From the NCBI RefSeq assembly GCF_012641745.1, contig NZ_WEHZ01000002.1:213624-277623 (forward strand): a stretch of DNA of 64,000 nt. Reading direction: 5' to 3'. The notes below the pieces were generated by a model, which saw only the letters and a list, made by a program, of their open reading frames with translations, was not told the DNA's origin and searched no databases. Source of the stretch: Pseudoalteromonas peptidolytica. Its GTDB lineage: Bacteria > Pseudomonadota > Gammaproteobacteria > Enterobacterales > Alteromonadaceae. Below, one piece after another: positions 8,130 through 18,579 of this stretch. The translations under genes and the position numbers were made by a program. Every line of letters starts with the position of its first letter. Within the stretch, counting starts at the first letter, position 1.

Positions 8130-10733
8130 ATGCAGCATATGACTACCGCACAAATTAGGCAAAGCTTCTTAGATTTCTTTGCTAAACAACAGCACCAAGT
8201 GGTGCCTTCAAGCTCGTTGATTCCGGGCAACGATGCCACACTACTTTTCACTAACGCCGGTATGGTGCAGTTTAAAGATGCCTTTTTAGGTGCTGAAAAA
8301 CGAGCATATACACGAGCAACAAGCTCTCAACGTTGTGTTCGTGCTGGTGGTAAACATAATGACCTTGAAAACGTGGGTTACACCGCAAGACACCATACTT
8401 TCTTCGAAATGCTAGGTAACTTTAGCTTTGGTGACTATTTTAAAACGGATGCCATTAAGTTCGCATGGGGATTTTTGACGGACGTCATTAAGCTGCCGAA
8501 AGAAAAACTACTGGTAACGGTTTACCACGAAGATGACGAAGCATTTGACATATGGTCAAAGCAAGTTGGAGTGCCTGAAGAGCGCATTATCCGCATAGCG
8601 ACATCTGATAACTTCTGGTCAATGGGCGACACAGGTCCTTGTGGCCCATGTTCGGAAATTTTCTATGATCATGGTGAGCACATTTGGGGGGGACCTCCTG
8701 GCTCGCCTGAAGAAGATGGTGACCGCTTTATTGAGATCTGGAACTTAGTATTTATGCAATATAACCGTCATGCCGATGGTTCAATGGAGCCGCTGCCAAT
8801 GCAGTCGGTTGATACCGGCATGGGTTTAGAGCGTATTTCAGCGATCATGCAAGGTGTACATTCAAACTACGAAATCGATTTATTTCAAGCGCTCATCCAA
8901 GCCGCAGCAAAAGTTACGGATGCTCAGGACTTAGAAGATAAATCACTACGAGTTGTTGCTGACCATATTCGCTCTTGCGCATTCCTTATTGCAGATGGCG
9001 TCATGCCCTCTAACGAAGGCCGTGGTTATGTGCTTCGTCGTATTATTCGTCGTGCGGTTCGCCATGGTAACAAGTTAGGCGCGAAGGGCGCATTCTTCTA
9101 CAAATTAGTCGCTGCGCTGGCTGAGCAAATGGGTGAAGCTTATCCGGAGCTAGTTAAACAACAAGCTATCATCGAAAAAGTACTGCGTATAGAAGAAGAT
9201 CAGTTTGGTAAAACTCTGGATCGTGGTCTTGCCATTTTAGAAGAAAATCTTGAAGGCATTGAAGGCGATGTGATCCCTGGTGACTTGGTGTTTAAGCTTT
9301 ATGACACCTACGGCTTTCCCGCAGATTTGACCGCAGATGTGGCACGTGAACGCTTTATGACAATCGATGAGCGTGGTTTCCAAGCATGTATGGAAGAGCA
9401 GCGTAAAAAAGCACAAGCAGCTGGTAAATTTGGCGCTGACTACAATGAGCGTCTCAAGTCAGAAAAACACACTGATTTTAAAGGCTATGATGCTGAGCAC
9501 TATACTGGAACTGTGATTGAAATTTTCAAAGAAGGTCAGCACACGAATACGCTAGAAGATGGCGAGCACGGTGTCGTTGTGCTTGATCGTACGCCTTTCT
9601 ATGCTGAGTCGGGTGGCCAAGTAGGTGATACTGGTGTACTTAAAGTGGCGAATGGTGAATTTGTCGTAACAGATACCCAGAAATTAGGTAATGCTTTTGC
9701 ACATCATGGTCATATTGTTGGCCGTATTGGTATCAACGACAAGGCGGATGCACGTATTGACGCTGAGCGTCGTGAGCGAGTGAAGAAAAACCATACAGCA
9801 ACACACTTGGTACATAAAGCACTACGCGACTTACTAGGCGACCATGTTACTCAAAAGGGCTCGTTGGTACTACCTGATCGTTTGCGCTTTGACTTTTCGC
9901 ATTTTGAAGGTGTGACAAAAGCACAGCTGCAACAAGTTGAAGACGCCGTGAATGCTGAGATCCGTAGTAACTTTGCTCTGCAAACGGAGCTGATGGATAT
10001 TGATGCTGCAAAAGACAAAGGGGCGATGGCGCTCTTTGGTGAAAAGTACGACGATGAAGTTCGAGTCGTATCAATTGGTGAATACTCAATTGAACTTTGC
10101 GGTGGTACACACGTGAAGCGTGCAGGTGATATTGGCCTCTTCAAGATAGTTTCAGAAGGTGGTATTGCAGCTGGCGTTCGTCGTATTGAAGCGGTAACTG
10201 GTGCTGATGCTATTGCTTATGTGAATGAACAAGAGCAAGTGTTATCAGAAATTGCGGCGTTAGTTAAAGGTGATACCTCATCGGTATTGGAAAAAGTAAC
10301 GGCACTGCTTGAAAAGTCAAAAGGCCTTGAAAAGCAAGTCGCACAGTTGAATGACAAACTTGCAAGTGCTGCGGGTGCAACACTACTAGACTCGGTAACT
10401 CAAGTGAATGGTATTAAGTTACTGGTAGCTAATGTTGCAGGCACTGAGTCTAAGGCCTTACGTGGTATGGTTGATGATCTGAAAAACAAGATTGGCTCGG
10501 GTGTAATTGCACTGGGTGTTGCGAACGGTGAAAAAGTAAGCCTGATTGCAGGTGTAACGAAAGATCTTGTCGGTCAGGTTAAAGCTGGCGAACTGGTTAA
10601 TCATATGGCTTCTCAGGTTGGTGGTAAAGGAGGCGGTCGTCCTGATATGGCGCAAGCTGGAGGCTCACAACCAGAAAACCTTGACACAGCACTCAATAGT
10701 GTTTCTGATTGGTTAAATGAAGTAACGCAGTAA
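8130..10733 (+). CDS. alaS: Alanyl-tRNA synthetase
   Basis: Charges tRNA-Ala with alanine. The class II catalytic domain (about 1-440) starts [18 protein letters not shown] and holds [13 protein letters not shown]. The editing domain carries the zinc ligands [11 protein letters not shown] and, later, CGGTHV. A C-terminal oligomerisation/C-Ala domain follows, with [15 protein letters not shown]. About 867 aa compared with 875 in E. coli. The frame opens at GTG 8118, but AAAGGGTG at 8113-8120 is well placed for ATG at 8130, giving [11 protein letters not shown] at 8139 is a possible alternative. It follows recX without a gap and precedes lysC by 7 bases. Confidence 0.97.
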   Translation: MQHMTTAQIRQSFLDFFAKQQHQVVPSSSLIPGNDATLLFTNAGMVQFKDAFLGAEKRAYTRATSSQRCVRAGGKHNDLENVGYTARHHTFFEMLGNFSFGDYFKTDAIKFAWGFLTDVIKLPKEKLLVTVYHEDDEAFDIWSKQVGVPEERIIRIATSDNFWSMGDTGPCGPCSEIFYDHGEHIWGGPPGSPEEDGDRFIEIWNLVFMQYNRHADGSMEPLPMQSVDTGMGLERISAIMQGVHSNYEIDLFQALIQAAAKVTDAQDLEDKSLRVVADHIRSCAFLIADGVMPSNEGRGYVLRRIIRRAVRHGNKLGAKGAFFYKLVAALAEQMGEAYPELVKQQAIIEKVLRIEEDQFGKTLDRGLAILEENLEGIEGDVIPGDLVFKLYDTYGFPADLTADVARERFMTIDERGFQACMEEQRKKAQAAGKFGADYNERLKSEKHTDFKGYDAEHYTGTVIEIFKEGQHTNTLEDGEHGVVVLDRTPFYAESGGQVGDTGVLKVANGEFVVTDTQKLGNAFAHHGHIVGRIGINDKADARIDAERRERVKKNHTATHLVHKALRDLLGDHVTQKGSLVLPDRLRFDFSHFEGVTKAQLQQVEDAVNAEIRSNFALQTELMDIDAAKDKGAMALFGEKYDDEVRVVSIGEYSIELCGGTHVKRAGDIGLFKIVSEGGIAAGVRRIEAVTGADAIAYVNEQEQVLSEIAALVKGDTSSVLEKVTALLEKSKGLEKQVAQLNDKLASAAGATLLDSVTQVNGIKLLVANVAGTESKALRGMVDDLKNKIGSGVIALGVANGEKVSLIAGVTKDLVGQVKAGELVNHMASQVGGKGGGRPDMAQAGGSQPENLDTALNSVSDWLNEVTQ

Positions 10734-10740
10734 TCAGCAA

Positions 10741-11964
10741 GTGGCGCTGATTGTACAAAAGTTTGGCGGCACCTCGGTAGGTTCTATAGAGCGTATCGAG
10801 GCAGTCGCTGATCTCGTGGTTAAAACACAACAACAAGGCCACCAAGTGGTGGTCGTATTGTCTGCAATGTCGGGTGAGACAAACCGCCTAATTTCTCTTG
10901 CACAACAAATCGATGCACGTCCAAGCGCCCGTGAACTAGATGTGTTGATCACGACGGGTGAACAAGTCTCAATTTCTCTATTGGCAATGGCTATTATTAA
11001 GCGAGGCCACTCAGCGGTTAGCTTACTGGCGGATCAAGTTGGTATCAAAACTGACAATATGTTTTCTAAAGCGCGAATTACCCAGATAGATACAACGCGC
11101 TTAAGGCAAGAGCTAGAGCATAATCGGATTGCTATTATTGCTGGGTTTCAAGGCCGTGACGAGGAAGGTAATATCACCACGCTTGGGCGAGGCGGTACAG
11201 ACACCTCAGCAGTTGAAATTGCAGGTGCTTTGCAGGCTGATGAATGTCAGATTTATACCGACGTTGATGGTGTTTATACGACCGACCCACGCATTGAGCC
11301 ACATGCAAAGCGGCTATCACATATCACTTTTTCTGAAATGCTGGAGTTAGCGTCCGTTGGCGCAAAAGTATTGCAGATCCGCTCTGTTGAAGCGGCTGGT
11401 AGATACAATGTACCGCTGCGAGTACTGTCATCATTTTCCCCTGATAATGGCACTTTAATTAGCTATGAGGAAGCAAAGATGAAAAATACTAAGATTGTGT
11501 CTGGGATAGCAAGTGTCAAAGATGAAGTATTGATCTTAGTTAAAAATATCGACGTAAAAGTAAGCAACTTGGCTAATATTCTCACGCTTTTAGGTGAATA
11601 TAATATCGAAGTTGACATGATTAACCATTTGAACCACAGTGATAAAAAAATAGACTATGCTTTTACTGTGCAGGTTAATGATGCTGTGTTGGCACAAGAA
11701 GTTTTACTTCCACATCTACAAAATTTTGGTGGTGCAACAATGGAGGTTAATGCTAACGTGGCAAAAGTGTCGGCGGTTGGGATCGGGATGAAATCTCACT
11801 CTGGTGTCGCCGGTCTATTTTTTATGGCATTGGCCGAGGAAAGCATTCACACTCTACTTGTATCTACCTCTGAGATAAAGATCTCAGCACTTGTAGAGGA
11901 GAAGTATCTCGAACTGGCAGTGAGAGCATTACATGCCAAGTTCGAATTGGAAAGTACTGAGTAA
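10741..11964 (+). CDS. lysC: Aspartate kinase
   Basis: Phosphorylates aspartate, the first step to lysine, threonine, methionine and diaminopimelate. The N-terminal kinase domain begins LIVQKFGGTSVGS and has LGRGGTDTSAVEIAGALQA and YTDVDGVYTTDPR. Two ACT domains follow (about residues 265-400), with the segment VGIGMKSHSGVAGLFF in the second. 407 aa, the monofunctional type of length, without a homoserine dehydrogenase domain. The start is GTG at 10741, seven bases after the alaS stop, implying co-transcription with alaS. This alaS-lysC-csrA order is familiar from Vibrio and relatives. Confidence 0.95.
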   Translation: MALIVQKFGGTSVGSIERIEAVADLVVKTQQQGHQVVVVLSAMSGETNRLISLAQQIDARPSARELDVLITTGEQVSISLLAMAIIKRGHSAVSLLADQVGIKTDNMFSKARITQIDTTRLRQELEHNRIAIIAGFQGRDEEGNITTLGRGGTDTSAVEIAGALQADECQIYTDVDGVYTTDPRIEPHAKRLSHITFSEMLELASVGAKVLQIRSVEAAGRYNVPLRVLSSFSPDNGTLISYEEAKMKNTKIVSGIASVKDEVLILVKNIDVKVSNLANILTLLGEYNIEVDMINHLNHSDKKIDYAFTVQVNDAVLAQEVLLPHLQNFGGATMEVNANVAKVSAVGIGMKSHSGVAGLFFMALAEESIHTLLVSTSEIKISALVEEKYLELAVRALHAKFELESTE

Positions 11965-12054
11965 ACTAAGTTTTTGCTTACTTTTCTGGGAAGTTTTATT
12001 TAAAATGGATTTGATGCGGAATCTTTTAAATTTTGGAATAACAGGAGCAAGAGA

Positions 12055-12240
12055 ATGCTAATACTAACTCGTCGAGTAGGTGAAACCCTGATGATTGGTG
12101 ATGAAGTGACTGTAACAGTACTAGGTGTTAAAGGTAACCAAGTACGTATTGGTGTAAACGCGCCTAAAGATGTTTCAGTACACCGTGAAGAAATCTATAT
12201 GCGTATTCAGGCTGAGAAATCTAGCCCAGGCAATATGTGA
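12055..12240 (+). CDS. csrA: Carbon storage regulator CsrA
   Basis: A small homodimeric RNA-binding protein that binds GGA motifs in mRNA leaders and controls carbon flux, motility and biofilm formation. The 61-aa sequence begins [20 protein letters not shown] and has [25 protein letters not shown], both near-invariant in the family. ATG at 12055 is preceded by CAGGAGCAAGAG. The 90-base gap after lysC is AT-rich and may hold its own promoter. A degraded copy of the 210-bp repeat lies directly downstream, before a bidirectional terminator. Confidence 0.97.
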   Translation: MLILTRRVGETLMIGDEVTVTVLGVKGNQVRIGVNAPKDVSVHREEIYMRIQAEKSSPGNM

Positions 12241-12278
12241 TCAAGGTATTGAATTAGTATGTGAGTTAAGGTGACTTG

Positions 12279-12457
12279 ATACCTAGTTTGTCTTAATACT
12301 TGCTCAATTTGAAGATGTAAACCTGACGTTAACATCGTAAAAATTTTATTTAGAACAACTGAATAGCAAATTTTTATGCCGATAGAGCTAAAGCCTCTTG
12401 AGATTATCGACAAGGTTTTTTGCTTTGAATATTGTTCACTTTATTAAGCAAGTTAGT
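12279..12457 (+). repeat. Diverged copy of the 210-bp TIR repeat (copy after csrA)
   Basis: It starts ATACCTAGTTTGTCTTAATA, continues CTTGCTCAATTTGAAG, CTGACGTTAACATCG, TTTAGAACAACTGAATAGC and TTATCGACAAGGTTTT, and ends TTATTAAGCAAG. Same order and orientation as the full copy at 34913-35122, with a shortened middle and degraded ends. It lies between csrA and the shared terminator. Confidence 0.75.
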
Positions 12458-12472
12458 TTAACTTGCATAAGT

Positions 12473-12494
12473 AAACCCCACGAATGTGGGGTTT
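12473..12494. terminator. Bidirectional terminator between csrA and the YcxB-like gene
   Basis: AAACCCCAC, loop GAAT, GTGGGGTTT: a perfect 9-bp stem with A-run and T-run flanks. It lies between convergent genes, so it can serve both. Confidence 0.85.
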
Positions 12495-12501
12495 ATCATT
12501 T

Positions 12502-13002
12502 CTATATGTTCTTTGTCACTTTCTGTGACAAAAATTCGATGGCTTCTGCACTTAACCCTGACTTACTAATATAACTTGGCTTGTTACTTTGAAAGACCAA
12601 AAAACCTTGCTCTGTTTCAATTAACTTTTCAATAGCATTAAAAGCATAACAAAACTCAGCATGACTGGCTTTAGTGATGATCTGGTTATCGGTAATTGAT
12701 ACTGTAACCACATTGCCAGCGGCTCGTGAAAGTGCCTGCCTAGTTACCCACCAAGCTTTACGATAATAAAAGGCTAAGCATTCGACTACGGCTAGCAAAA
12801 TAAGAAAGTTGCCAAGGTAGTGCTCTTGTAATCCATAAATAGCGAAAAAACCGAGCGCGAAAAGCAGTATTAATAGACCATATTTAGGTTTTATCGCCAG
12901 TCCATTTGCTTCAGATTCTTCAAAGCACTCTTTGTAATAGGCCTTATCTAACTTAAATTGACTTTGGAAAGATAAATTTTCATTTTCTTTAGGCGATGAC
13001 AT
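12502..13002 (-). CDS. YcxB-like membrane protein
   Basis: 166 residues. A soluble N-terminal strand region (LSFQSQFKLDKAYYKECFEES) is followed by two adjacent membrane segments (about 43-85, YGLLILLFALGFFAIYGL and NFLILLAVVECLAFYYR). A C-terminal domain contains VTVSITDNQIITKASHAEF and FLVFQSNKPSYISKSGLS. This order (strand, two helices, PH-like C-terminus) matches the YcxB family, whose function is unknown. It is transcribed alone toward the terminator it shares with csrA. Confidence 0.65.
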   Translation of the reverse strand: MSSPKENENLSFQSQFKLDKAYYKECFEESEANGLAIKPKYGLLILLFALGFFAIYGLQEHYLGNFLILLAVVECLAFYYRKAWWVTRQALSRAAGNVVTVSITDNQIITKASHAEFCYAFNAIEKLIETEQGFLVFQSNKPSYISKSGLSAEAIEFLSQKVTKNI

Positions 13003-13460
13003 ACGTAATTACTTTAGTGAAAATTTACCTTAATTATACCTTTATACAGGTTCAAAGCGGTAATGCTAGGTTAGAGTAATTAAAACAAATTTATTACACA
13101 GACCGGAAAATAAGCGCTACAGCTTAACGTTTACGTGAACTTACCTTTTTGGTCAGTCCAATTGACAAATATAATTAAGATAACCAAATTTTCATTAAAT
13201 GAGACCTAGATCTTGACTATTACCTGCTACTATTTTGAATATTTTTCATATTTATTGTGCATATCAGCAATGTTTTAGGTGATTTTTATAGCTAACTATA
13301 TGATTGGCATAAGGTTAATATTTTTGGTATTACCAATTTACACCAGGCTTTACAGCGAAACATTTTTTGTTATAAGGTGAATAAATATCGATAAAAAGTG
13401 AAGGTTTGTATCAGTTCGTTAACGCGAAGAATAAAACCGGATAGCAAGTAAGGGGTAAAA
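13003..13460. other. Intergenic leader upstream of oadG
   Basis: 458 AT-rich bases with no supportable ORF. It separates the divergent YcxB-like gene from the oad operon and must carry the promoters of both. I found no recognisable riboswitch, LexA box or repeat copy here. The region next to oadG ends with AGTAAGGGGTAAAA, a good ribosome-binding site for oadG. Confidence 0.5.
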
Positions 13461-13709
13461 ATGGATATTGGCGCACAGTTATTGCAAGCAGGAAACTTAA
13501 TGTTAACTGGTATGGTTGGTGTGTTTTTGTTTCTGTCTATTTTGATTTTTGCGATGCGGCTTTTAGCAAACTTCGCCGCTCAGCTCAAAGAGGCTGAGTC
13601 TAGCACTTCACGGCAAAAAATAGCCAAAACAGCTTCTTCACAAGGGGTGCCGCAGGCACATATTGCAGCGATTAGTGCAGCTGTTGCAACCTACAGAAAA
13701 AATAATTAA
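13461..13709 (+). CDS. oadG: Oxaloacetate decarboxylase, gamma subunit
   Basis: Small membrane-anchoring subunit of the sodium-pumping oxaloacetate decarboxylase. 82 aa with one N-terminal membrane helix (MLTGMVGVFLFLSILIFAM) and a short charged tail ending AHIAAISAAVATYRKNN, as in the family. It assembles with the alpha and beta subunits and binds a metal ion needed for carboxyl transfer. First gene of oadGAB, 12 bases before oadA, with a good AAGGGG ribosome site. Confidence 0.93.
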   Translation: MDIGAQLLQAGNLMLTGMVGVFLFLSILIFAMRLLANFAAQLKEAESSTSRQKIAKTASSQGVPQAHIAAISAAVATYRKNN

Positions 13710-13721
13710 TAGGGGTCTTGC

Positions 13722-15503
13722 ATGTCACAGTTAAAGCTTACTGAACTTGTGTTGCGCGATGCGCACCAATCATTATTAGCAACCAGAATGCGATTAGAAG
13801 ATATGCTTCCGATTGCTGAACAGCTCGACAATATGGGGTATTGGTCGGTTGAATCTTGGGGAGGTGCAACCTTTGACTCATGTATTCGCTATTTGGGAGA
13901 AGATCCTTGGGAACGGATCCGTGCATTGAAAGCTGCGATGCCTAAAACCAAACAGCAAATGTTGTTACGTGGCCAAAACCTTTTAGGCTACCGGCATTAC
14001 GCCGATGATGTGGTTGAAAAGTTTGTCGAGCGTGCTCACCATAACGGCGTTGATGTCTTTAGAATATTTGATGCAATGAATGATGTGCGTAACCTAGAAA
14101 CTGCTATCAAAGCAGCGATAAAGGTGGGGGCGCATGCGCAAGGAACGATTTCGTATACTGTGAGCCCAGTCCATACGTTGGAGATGTGGTTAACTCAAGC
14201 TAAGCAACTTGAAGACCTTGGCTGTCATTCAATCTGTATTAAAGATATGGCGGGATTATTAAAGCCTTATGACGCTGAGAAACTGATTTCAGGGCTAAAG
14301 CAGACAGTATCAATACCGATTGCAATGCAGTGTCATGCTACGACTGGGTTGAGTACTGCGACCTATCAAAAAGCCATTGATGCAGGCATTGACATGCTCG
14401 ACACAGCTATTTCATCTATGAGCATGACCTATGGTCACAGTGCAACAGAAACCATTGCTGCAATTGTTGAAGGTACTGAGCGTGATACCGGTTTAGATTT
14501 ACTCGCATTAGAGGAAATAGCGGCTTATTTTCGTGAAGTGAGAAAGAAATACGCAGCATTTGAGGGCAGTTTAAAAGGTGTGGATGGTCGTATTCTCTCG
14601 GCTCAAGTACCGGGTGGTATGCTTACCAATATGGAAAACCAGTTAAGAGAGCAAGGAGCTGGAGATAAACTTGATGCTGTTTTAAAAGAGATCCCAAGTG
14701 TAAGAAAAGAACTTGGCTACTTGCCGTTAGTTACACCAACTTCGCAGATTGTAGGGACACAAGCGGTATTGAATGTACTTACAGGTGAGCGGTACAAATC
14801 GATAACCAAAGAGACCGCAGGTGTACTAAAAGGTGAGTATGGTGCGACTCCCGCTGATGTTGACCACGCCTTACAGCAGCGTGTACTGGAAGGTAAGGAG
14901 CCTATCACGTGCCGCCCAGCTGATTTAATTGAGCCAGAACTTGATAGCCTACAAAGTGAATTGATAGCGACCGCCAAAAGCGAACAGGTTACGTTGGCCG
15001 AAGACGTTATTGATGATGTACTGACTTACGCTTTATTTCCTCAAATTGGCCTTAAATTCTTAAAAAACCGCAACAACCCTGATGCTTTTGAACCAAAGCC
15101 CACGCAACTTGAGAGCAAAGAGCAAAAAACAACAGCAACCCCTGCAACAGGTAAAGCATCAACTCCAGAGCGTTATAGCGTAAAAGTTGATGGCAAAGTG
15201 TATGACGTTGTTGTGGCACCTGGCGGCGAGTTGCAAGAGGTACAAGTAAAAGACAGTGAACTCATCCCACAGTCAACTTCAGTAAGTTCAAGTGAAACTC
15301 TTAATGCGCCGCTTGCTGGTAACATTTTTAAGTTAATGGTACGCGCCGGAGATGAAGTACAAGAGGGCGATGTTGTGCTTGTGATGGAGGCGATGAAAAT
15401 GGAAACAGAGGTTCGTGCTACCCACAGCGGCCGAGTCGCAGAGTTATTGGTGTCCGAAGGTGACTCAGTCAGTGCTGGCGACGCTATGATGTCTTTAGCG
15501 TAA
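13722..15503 (+). CDS. oadA: Oxaloacetate decarboxylase, alpha subunit (biotin-dependent)
   Basis: Transfers the carboxyl group of oxaloacetate to biotin, giving pyruvate. The N-terminal TIM-barrel carboxyltransferase domain begins [16 protein letters not shown] and has [11 protein letters not shown] and [16 protein letters not shown] conserved carboxylase region follows. A low-complexity, Ala/Thr/Pro-containing linker (about 455-475) leads to the biotinyl domain, with the acceptor lysine in VMEAMKMET (about Lys559). 593 aa is the usual length. RBS is AGGGG and the start ATG follows the TTG of a ctTGC spacer. It is between oadG and oadB. Confidence 0.96.
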   Translation: MSQLKLTELVLRDAHQSLLATRMRLEDMLPIAEQLDNMGYWSVESWGGATFDSCIRYLGEDPWERIRALKAAMPKTKQQMLLRGQNLLGYRHYADDVVEKFVERAHHNGVDVFRIFDAMNDVRNLETAIKAAIKVGAHAQGTISYTVSPVHTLEMWLTQAKQLEDLGCHSICIKDMAGLLKPYDAEKLISGLKQTVSIPIAMQCHATTGLSTATYQKAIDAGIDMLDTAISSMSMTYGHSATETIAAIVEGTERDTGLDLLALEEIAAYFREVRKKYAAFEGSLKGVDGRILSAQVPGGMLTNMENQLREQGAGDKLDAVLKEIPSVRKELGYLPLVTPTSQIVGTQAVLNVLTGERYKSITKETAGVLKGEYGATPADVDHALQQRVLEGKEPITCRPADLIEPELDSLQSELIATAKSEQVTLAEDVIDDVLTYALFPQIGLKFLKNRNNPDAFEPKPTQLESKEQKTTATPATGKASTPERYSVKVDGKVYDVVVAPGGELQEVQVKDSELIPQSTSVSSSETLNAPLAGNIFKLMVRAGDEVQEGDVVLVMEAMKMETEVRATHSGRVAELLVSEGDSVSAGDAMMSLA

Positions 15504-15513
15504 GGGAGCAAAA

Positions 15514-16644
15514 ATGGAAGGGTTGATTAATTTGTGGCAAGCAACAGGGCTTGCGAATTTTACCTGGCCTGCATTGTGTATGATGGCCGTGGGTTGTGGG
15601 CTATTGTACCTAGCAATTGCAAAAGGTTTTGAGCCGCTGCTTTTGGTGCCAATTGGTTTTGGGGCTATTTTGACCAACATTCCCGTTGCAGGGCTTGGAG
15701 ATCCCGGCGGCTTGTTATATTACGTCTATTACATTGGCATAGATAGCGGTGTATTCCCTTTGTTAATCTTTATGGGGGTTGGCGCGATGACAGACTTTAG
15801 TGCATTGATTGCAAACCCAAAAATGCTGTTATTAGGAGCAGCGGCTCAGTTTGGGATCTTCGCAACCTTATTCGGCGCTATTTTACTTAATTTTATCCCA
15901 GGGTTTGAATTTACTCTACAAGATGCCTCTGCAATCGCGATTATCGGTGGTGCTGACGGCCCAACTGCGATATTTCTGGCATCAAAATTAGCCCCTGAAC
16001 TATTGGGCGCAATAGCCGTTGCTGCATATTCGTATATGGCGTTGGTGCCGATTATTCAGCCACCGATCATGAAAGCGCTCACCACAAAAGAAGAGCGTCA
16101 GATAGCAATGCCGCAATTACGTCACGTATCGAAAACAGAAAAGATATTATTTCCACTCGCTGTACTTGGCTTGACGATATTGTTTTTACCTGCCGCAACA
16201 CCACTAGTTGGTATGTTTTGCTTAGGTAACTTGATGAAAGAGTGTGGTGTGGTGGATCGCCTTAGTAAAACGGTACAAAACGAGCTTATTAATATTACAA
16301 CCATTTTCCTCGGTCTGGCTGTTGGCTCAAAATTAGCAGCAGATCAGTTTTTAACGATAGAAACATTGGGAATTCTGGCGTTAGGGGCTGTTGCCTTTGG
16401 TATTGGCACAGGAACCGGGGTATTAATGGCAAAAACCATGAACCGCTTTAGCAATACTCCGATTAACCCTCTGGTAGGTGCGGCAGGAGTATCCGCAGTG
16501 CCGATGGCAGCGCGAGTGGTTAACAAGGTCGGTCTTGAGAGTAATCCACATAACTTTTTATTGATGCACGCGATGGGGCCAAATGTTGCTGGCGTATTAG
16601 GCAGTGCGGTCGCTGCTGGTATTTTGCTTGCACTAGTTGGATAA
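15514..16644 (+). CDS. oadB: Oxaloacetate decarboxylase, beta subunit (Na+ pump)
   Basis: Integral membrane subunit that decarboxylates carboxybiotin and exports sodium ions. 376 aa with about nine to eleven hydrophobic segments. Family motifs include [19 protein letters not shown], whose aspartate corresponds to the essential Na+-site Asp203 region of Klebsiella OadB, and the C-terminal [18 protein letters not shown]. It starts 10 bases after oadA with AGGGAG, and is followed by a strong terminator that closes the operon. Confidence 0.95.
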   Translation: MEGLINLWQATGLANFTWPALCMMAVGCGLLYLAIAKGFEPLLLVPIGFGAILTNIPVAGLGDPGGLLYYVYYIGIDSGVFPLLIFMGVGAMTDFSALIANPKMLLLGAAAQFGIFATLFGAILLNFIPGFEFTLQDASAIAIIGGADGPTAIFLASKLAPELLGAIAVAAYSYMALVPIIQPPIMKALTTKEERQIAMPQLRHVSKTEKILFPLAVLGLTILFLPAATPLVGMFCLGNLMKECGVVDRLSKTVQNELINITTIFLGLAVGSKLAADQFLTIETLGILALGAVAFGIGTGTGVLMAKTMNRFSNTPINPLVGAAGVSAVPMAARVVNKVGLESNPHNFLLMHAMGPNVAGVLGSAVAAGILLALVG

Positions 16645-16665
16645 TTTTAGCTTCTCCAACCATTA

Positions 16666-16691
16666 ACGTGGCAATGATTTAATTGCCACGT
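16666..16691 (+). terminator. Intrinsic terminator of oadGAB
   Basis: ACGTGGCAAT, loop GATTTA, ATTGCCACGT: a perfect 10-bp stem followed by ATTTTT. Confidence 0.9.
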
Positions 16692-16726
16692 ATTTTTGAT
16701 CCAAAATATGCAGAAGCTGAAAGAGT

Positions 16727-17029
16727 ATGAAGTTTATTCCATTTCGAAACTTACAATGTCCGGGTTTAGAAACTGCAGTGTGGTATCGTCGATTGCTATT
16801 TTTAACCGGTGTTGGTTTGATTGTGTTTGGCATAATAAAAGAGGGGATTGCCCTTTATCACTGGTGTGTTGAATTGGCCACTTACTCCAAGTTAATCATA
16901 GCTAGTATTTATAATTTTGACCTCTTGTCCCGTGCGAATTTTCATTTAATGGTAGTCGGTGTGGTGAAAGTATATTTTGTATGTGGACTCGCAATTAAGC
17001 TAAAAAGTATGTCTCATGAAAAGTCGTAA
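16727..17029 (+). CDS. Small two-helix membrane protein, unknown
   Basis: 100 residues not recognised as a known family. Two hydrophobic segments are visible (LLFLTGVGLIVFGIIKEGIAL and FHLMVVGVVKVYFVCGLAI), joined by a loop with few charges, and a short basic tail. Only a weak GAAAGAG precedes ATG 16727. It lies between the oad terminator and a convergent hydrolase gene, with no operon partner. It could be a real small inner-membrane protein; homologues in other Pseudoalteromonas genomes would decide. Confidence 0.5.
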   Translation: MKFIPFRNLQCPGLETAVWYRRLLFLTGVGLIVFGIIKEGIALYHWCVELATYSKLIIASIYNFDLLSRANFHLMVVGVVKVYFVCGLAIKLKSMSHEKS

Positions 17030-17054
17030 TAATTTGATATACCCACACGAGACC

Positions 17055-17984
17055 TTAGATCACTTTATGTAAACTCTTTTTATACCGTTTTTGTTCCGCC
17101 TTGAAAGCGTGCTTTGCTATCCATTTTGCTATTTTTTGCATTAAAACTGGTGGAAAATCATGCCCCATGCCATTGACTAATTTGAGTTTTGATTTTCGGA
17201 TACGCGTTGCAGTTTGTAACCCTGAAGTGATAGGGAAAATGGGATCATCCGTACCGTGGATGACAAGTGTTGGCGCTTTGATTTGTGATAAAGCATGTTG
17301 GCGAAAACGGCCTGCTATTACTGCTGTGAGTTGGCGTTTAAACCCTTCAGGGCTATGGGCGCGCTCAATATTTTGCTTTGCGAGTTGGTGAAGTGTCATT
17401 TCATCTTGTGGGTAGGCGGGGCTTCCAATCAGTTTGTTGAGCTTGATATTATACTGTACAGCTGATTGTCGGCAGTTTGGTTTAGGCCTTGCCTTGGCGA
17501 GCTGTAACATCACTTTGAGGTTAGAAAAAGTAAACTGAGGATACGCCGAAGTTGACATAATAGACGTTAAGCTCACTACCTTTTTTCTGTGTTTGGCCGC
17601 AACTATTTGCGCAATCATTCCCCCCATGGACGCACCAACTAGATGTGCGCGCTTTATCTTTAAACTTTTCATGAGTCCTATTACATCTGACGCCATATCG
17701 TCTAAGGTGTAGGGAATATGAGCGTGGATCGGAAGTTTTTTACTGAGTATTGTTCTGATCACGTTAGGTGAGCCTAGGCTATCTAAATGGCTTGATAAAC
17801 CGCAGTCTCTGTTATCAAATCGGATCACGCGAAACCCTTTGTTTACAAGTCCAAAGTACAACTCATCTGGCCATACAGTCATTTGTGCACCAAGACCCAT
17901 GATAAGAATGATGACAGGTGCGCATCGCTCTCCTTCGTCTTGGTAATGTAATTCAACCCCGGTTGCTATCTTAATATTGGTCAT
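17055..17984 (-). CDS. Alpha/beta hydrolase
   Basis: 309 residues with the alpha/beta-hydrolase fold. The oxyanion region is PVIILIMGLGAQMTVW, then VIRFDNRDCGLSSHL. The nucleophile elbow is LVGASMGGMIAQ (Ser in GxSxG), the acid lies in PTLVIHGTDDPIFP, and the catalytic His in NGMGHDFPPVLM. This triad set and spacing resemble the HMM of esterases/haloperoxidase-like hydrolases (aclacinomycin methylesterase type). The substrate is unknown. I chose ATG at 17984 over the GTG two codons earlier. No signal peptide is seen, so it is cytoplasmic. Confidence 0.88.
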   Translation of the reverse strand: MTNIKIATGVELHYQDEGERCAPVIILIMGLGAQMTVWPDELYFGLVNKGFRVIRFDNRDCGLSSHLDSLGSPNVIRTILSKKLPIHAHIPYTLDDMASDVIGLMKSLKIKRAHLVGASMGGMIAQIVAAKHRKKVVSLTSIMSTSAYPQFTFSNLKVMLQLAKARPKPNCRQSAVQYNIKLNKLIGSPAYPQDEMTLHQLAKQNIERAHSPEGFKRQLTAVIAGRFRQHALSQIKAPTLVIHGTDDPIFPITSGLQTATRIRKSKLKLVNGMGHDFPPVLMQKIAKWIAKHAFKAEQKRYKKSLHKVI

Positions 17985-18227
17985 TATCACAAATAGATTG
18001 GGTGGCCTTTTGCACTAAAGTTAAGTATAGGCATGACAACTGCGGTTATACCATTTTTACTTAACCTAGTTGCTATACTTTTCTATCAGCAGCTAAAAAT
18101 ATTTGTTGTCAAAGCATTGCGCTTTAACTGCGTTAGGTTATTATCCGTGCAGTGTCTACCGTGCTTATCTAGACCACAGTAGGCTTATTAATTTCGTTTC
18201 TATTTATACATTTATTCGGAGTGGATA

Positions 18228-18410
18228 ATGACTAAAAAAAGTAAGATTCAACATGCTCATCAGCGTGGTGAAATTAAAGATAATGCACTAAAAGCGTTGG
18301 TAACCAGCCCCTTGTTCAGAGCAAAAACCGAGAAGAGCAAAAAGGGAAAAGGCAGCTATCAACGCAGCGCAAAACACAAAGGCCAAGAGCCTTACCTTAA
18401 GGCAGCCTGA
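18228..18410 (+). CDS. arfA: Alternative ribosome-rescue factor A
   Basis: ArfA recruits release factor 2 to ribosomes stalled on mRNAs without a stop codon, as a backup to tmRNA. The 60-aa protein contains the family core: GEIKDNALKALVTSPLFRAK then KSKKGKGSYQRSAKHKG. It closely parallels E. coli ArfA, which has [22 protein letters not shown]. It is 60 aa instead of 72 and lacks the hydrophobic C-terminal tail that makes full-length E. coli ArfA unstable. ATG 18228 has CGGAGTGGATA upstream. The stop codon lies in the loop of a terminator-like hairpin, which bears on how the mRNA ends (see findings). Confidence 0.9.
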   Translation: MTKKSKIQHAHQRGEIKDNALKALVTSPLFRAKTEKSKKGKGSYQRSAKHKGQEPYLKAA

Positions 18411-18430
18411 GCTTTAAGATAAGGTTTTTT
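18390..18430 (+). terminator. Hairpin with T-run spanning the arfA stop codon
   Basis: The arm CCTTACCTTAA (18390-18400) pairs with TTAAGATAAGG (18414-18424) with one mismatch, extended by GGC/GCT. The loop holds the TGA stop (18408-18410). TTTTTT follows at 18425-18430. The 5' arm is coding sequence. Confidence 0.75.
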
Positions 18431-18579
18431 GCCGATACATTTGTATGTCATGTGTGATTAAATTGTTGATATCAGTTGTTGGGTGTTGGGCATATACCGC
18501 CCGGTACTACCTCAAATTGCCACCTTTTGTCTCCCATGACTAAACGATAGGATGTTGAATAGTATAGTTGTTACCGCTG

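Noticed and set aside
13663..13678. CTGT-N8-ACAG match inside oadG (a LexA-like pattern)
   Set aside because: It lies within coding sequence, has a GC-containing spacer, and no promoter context.
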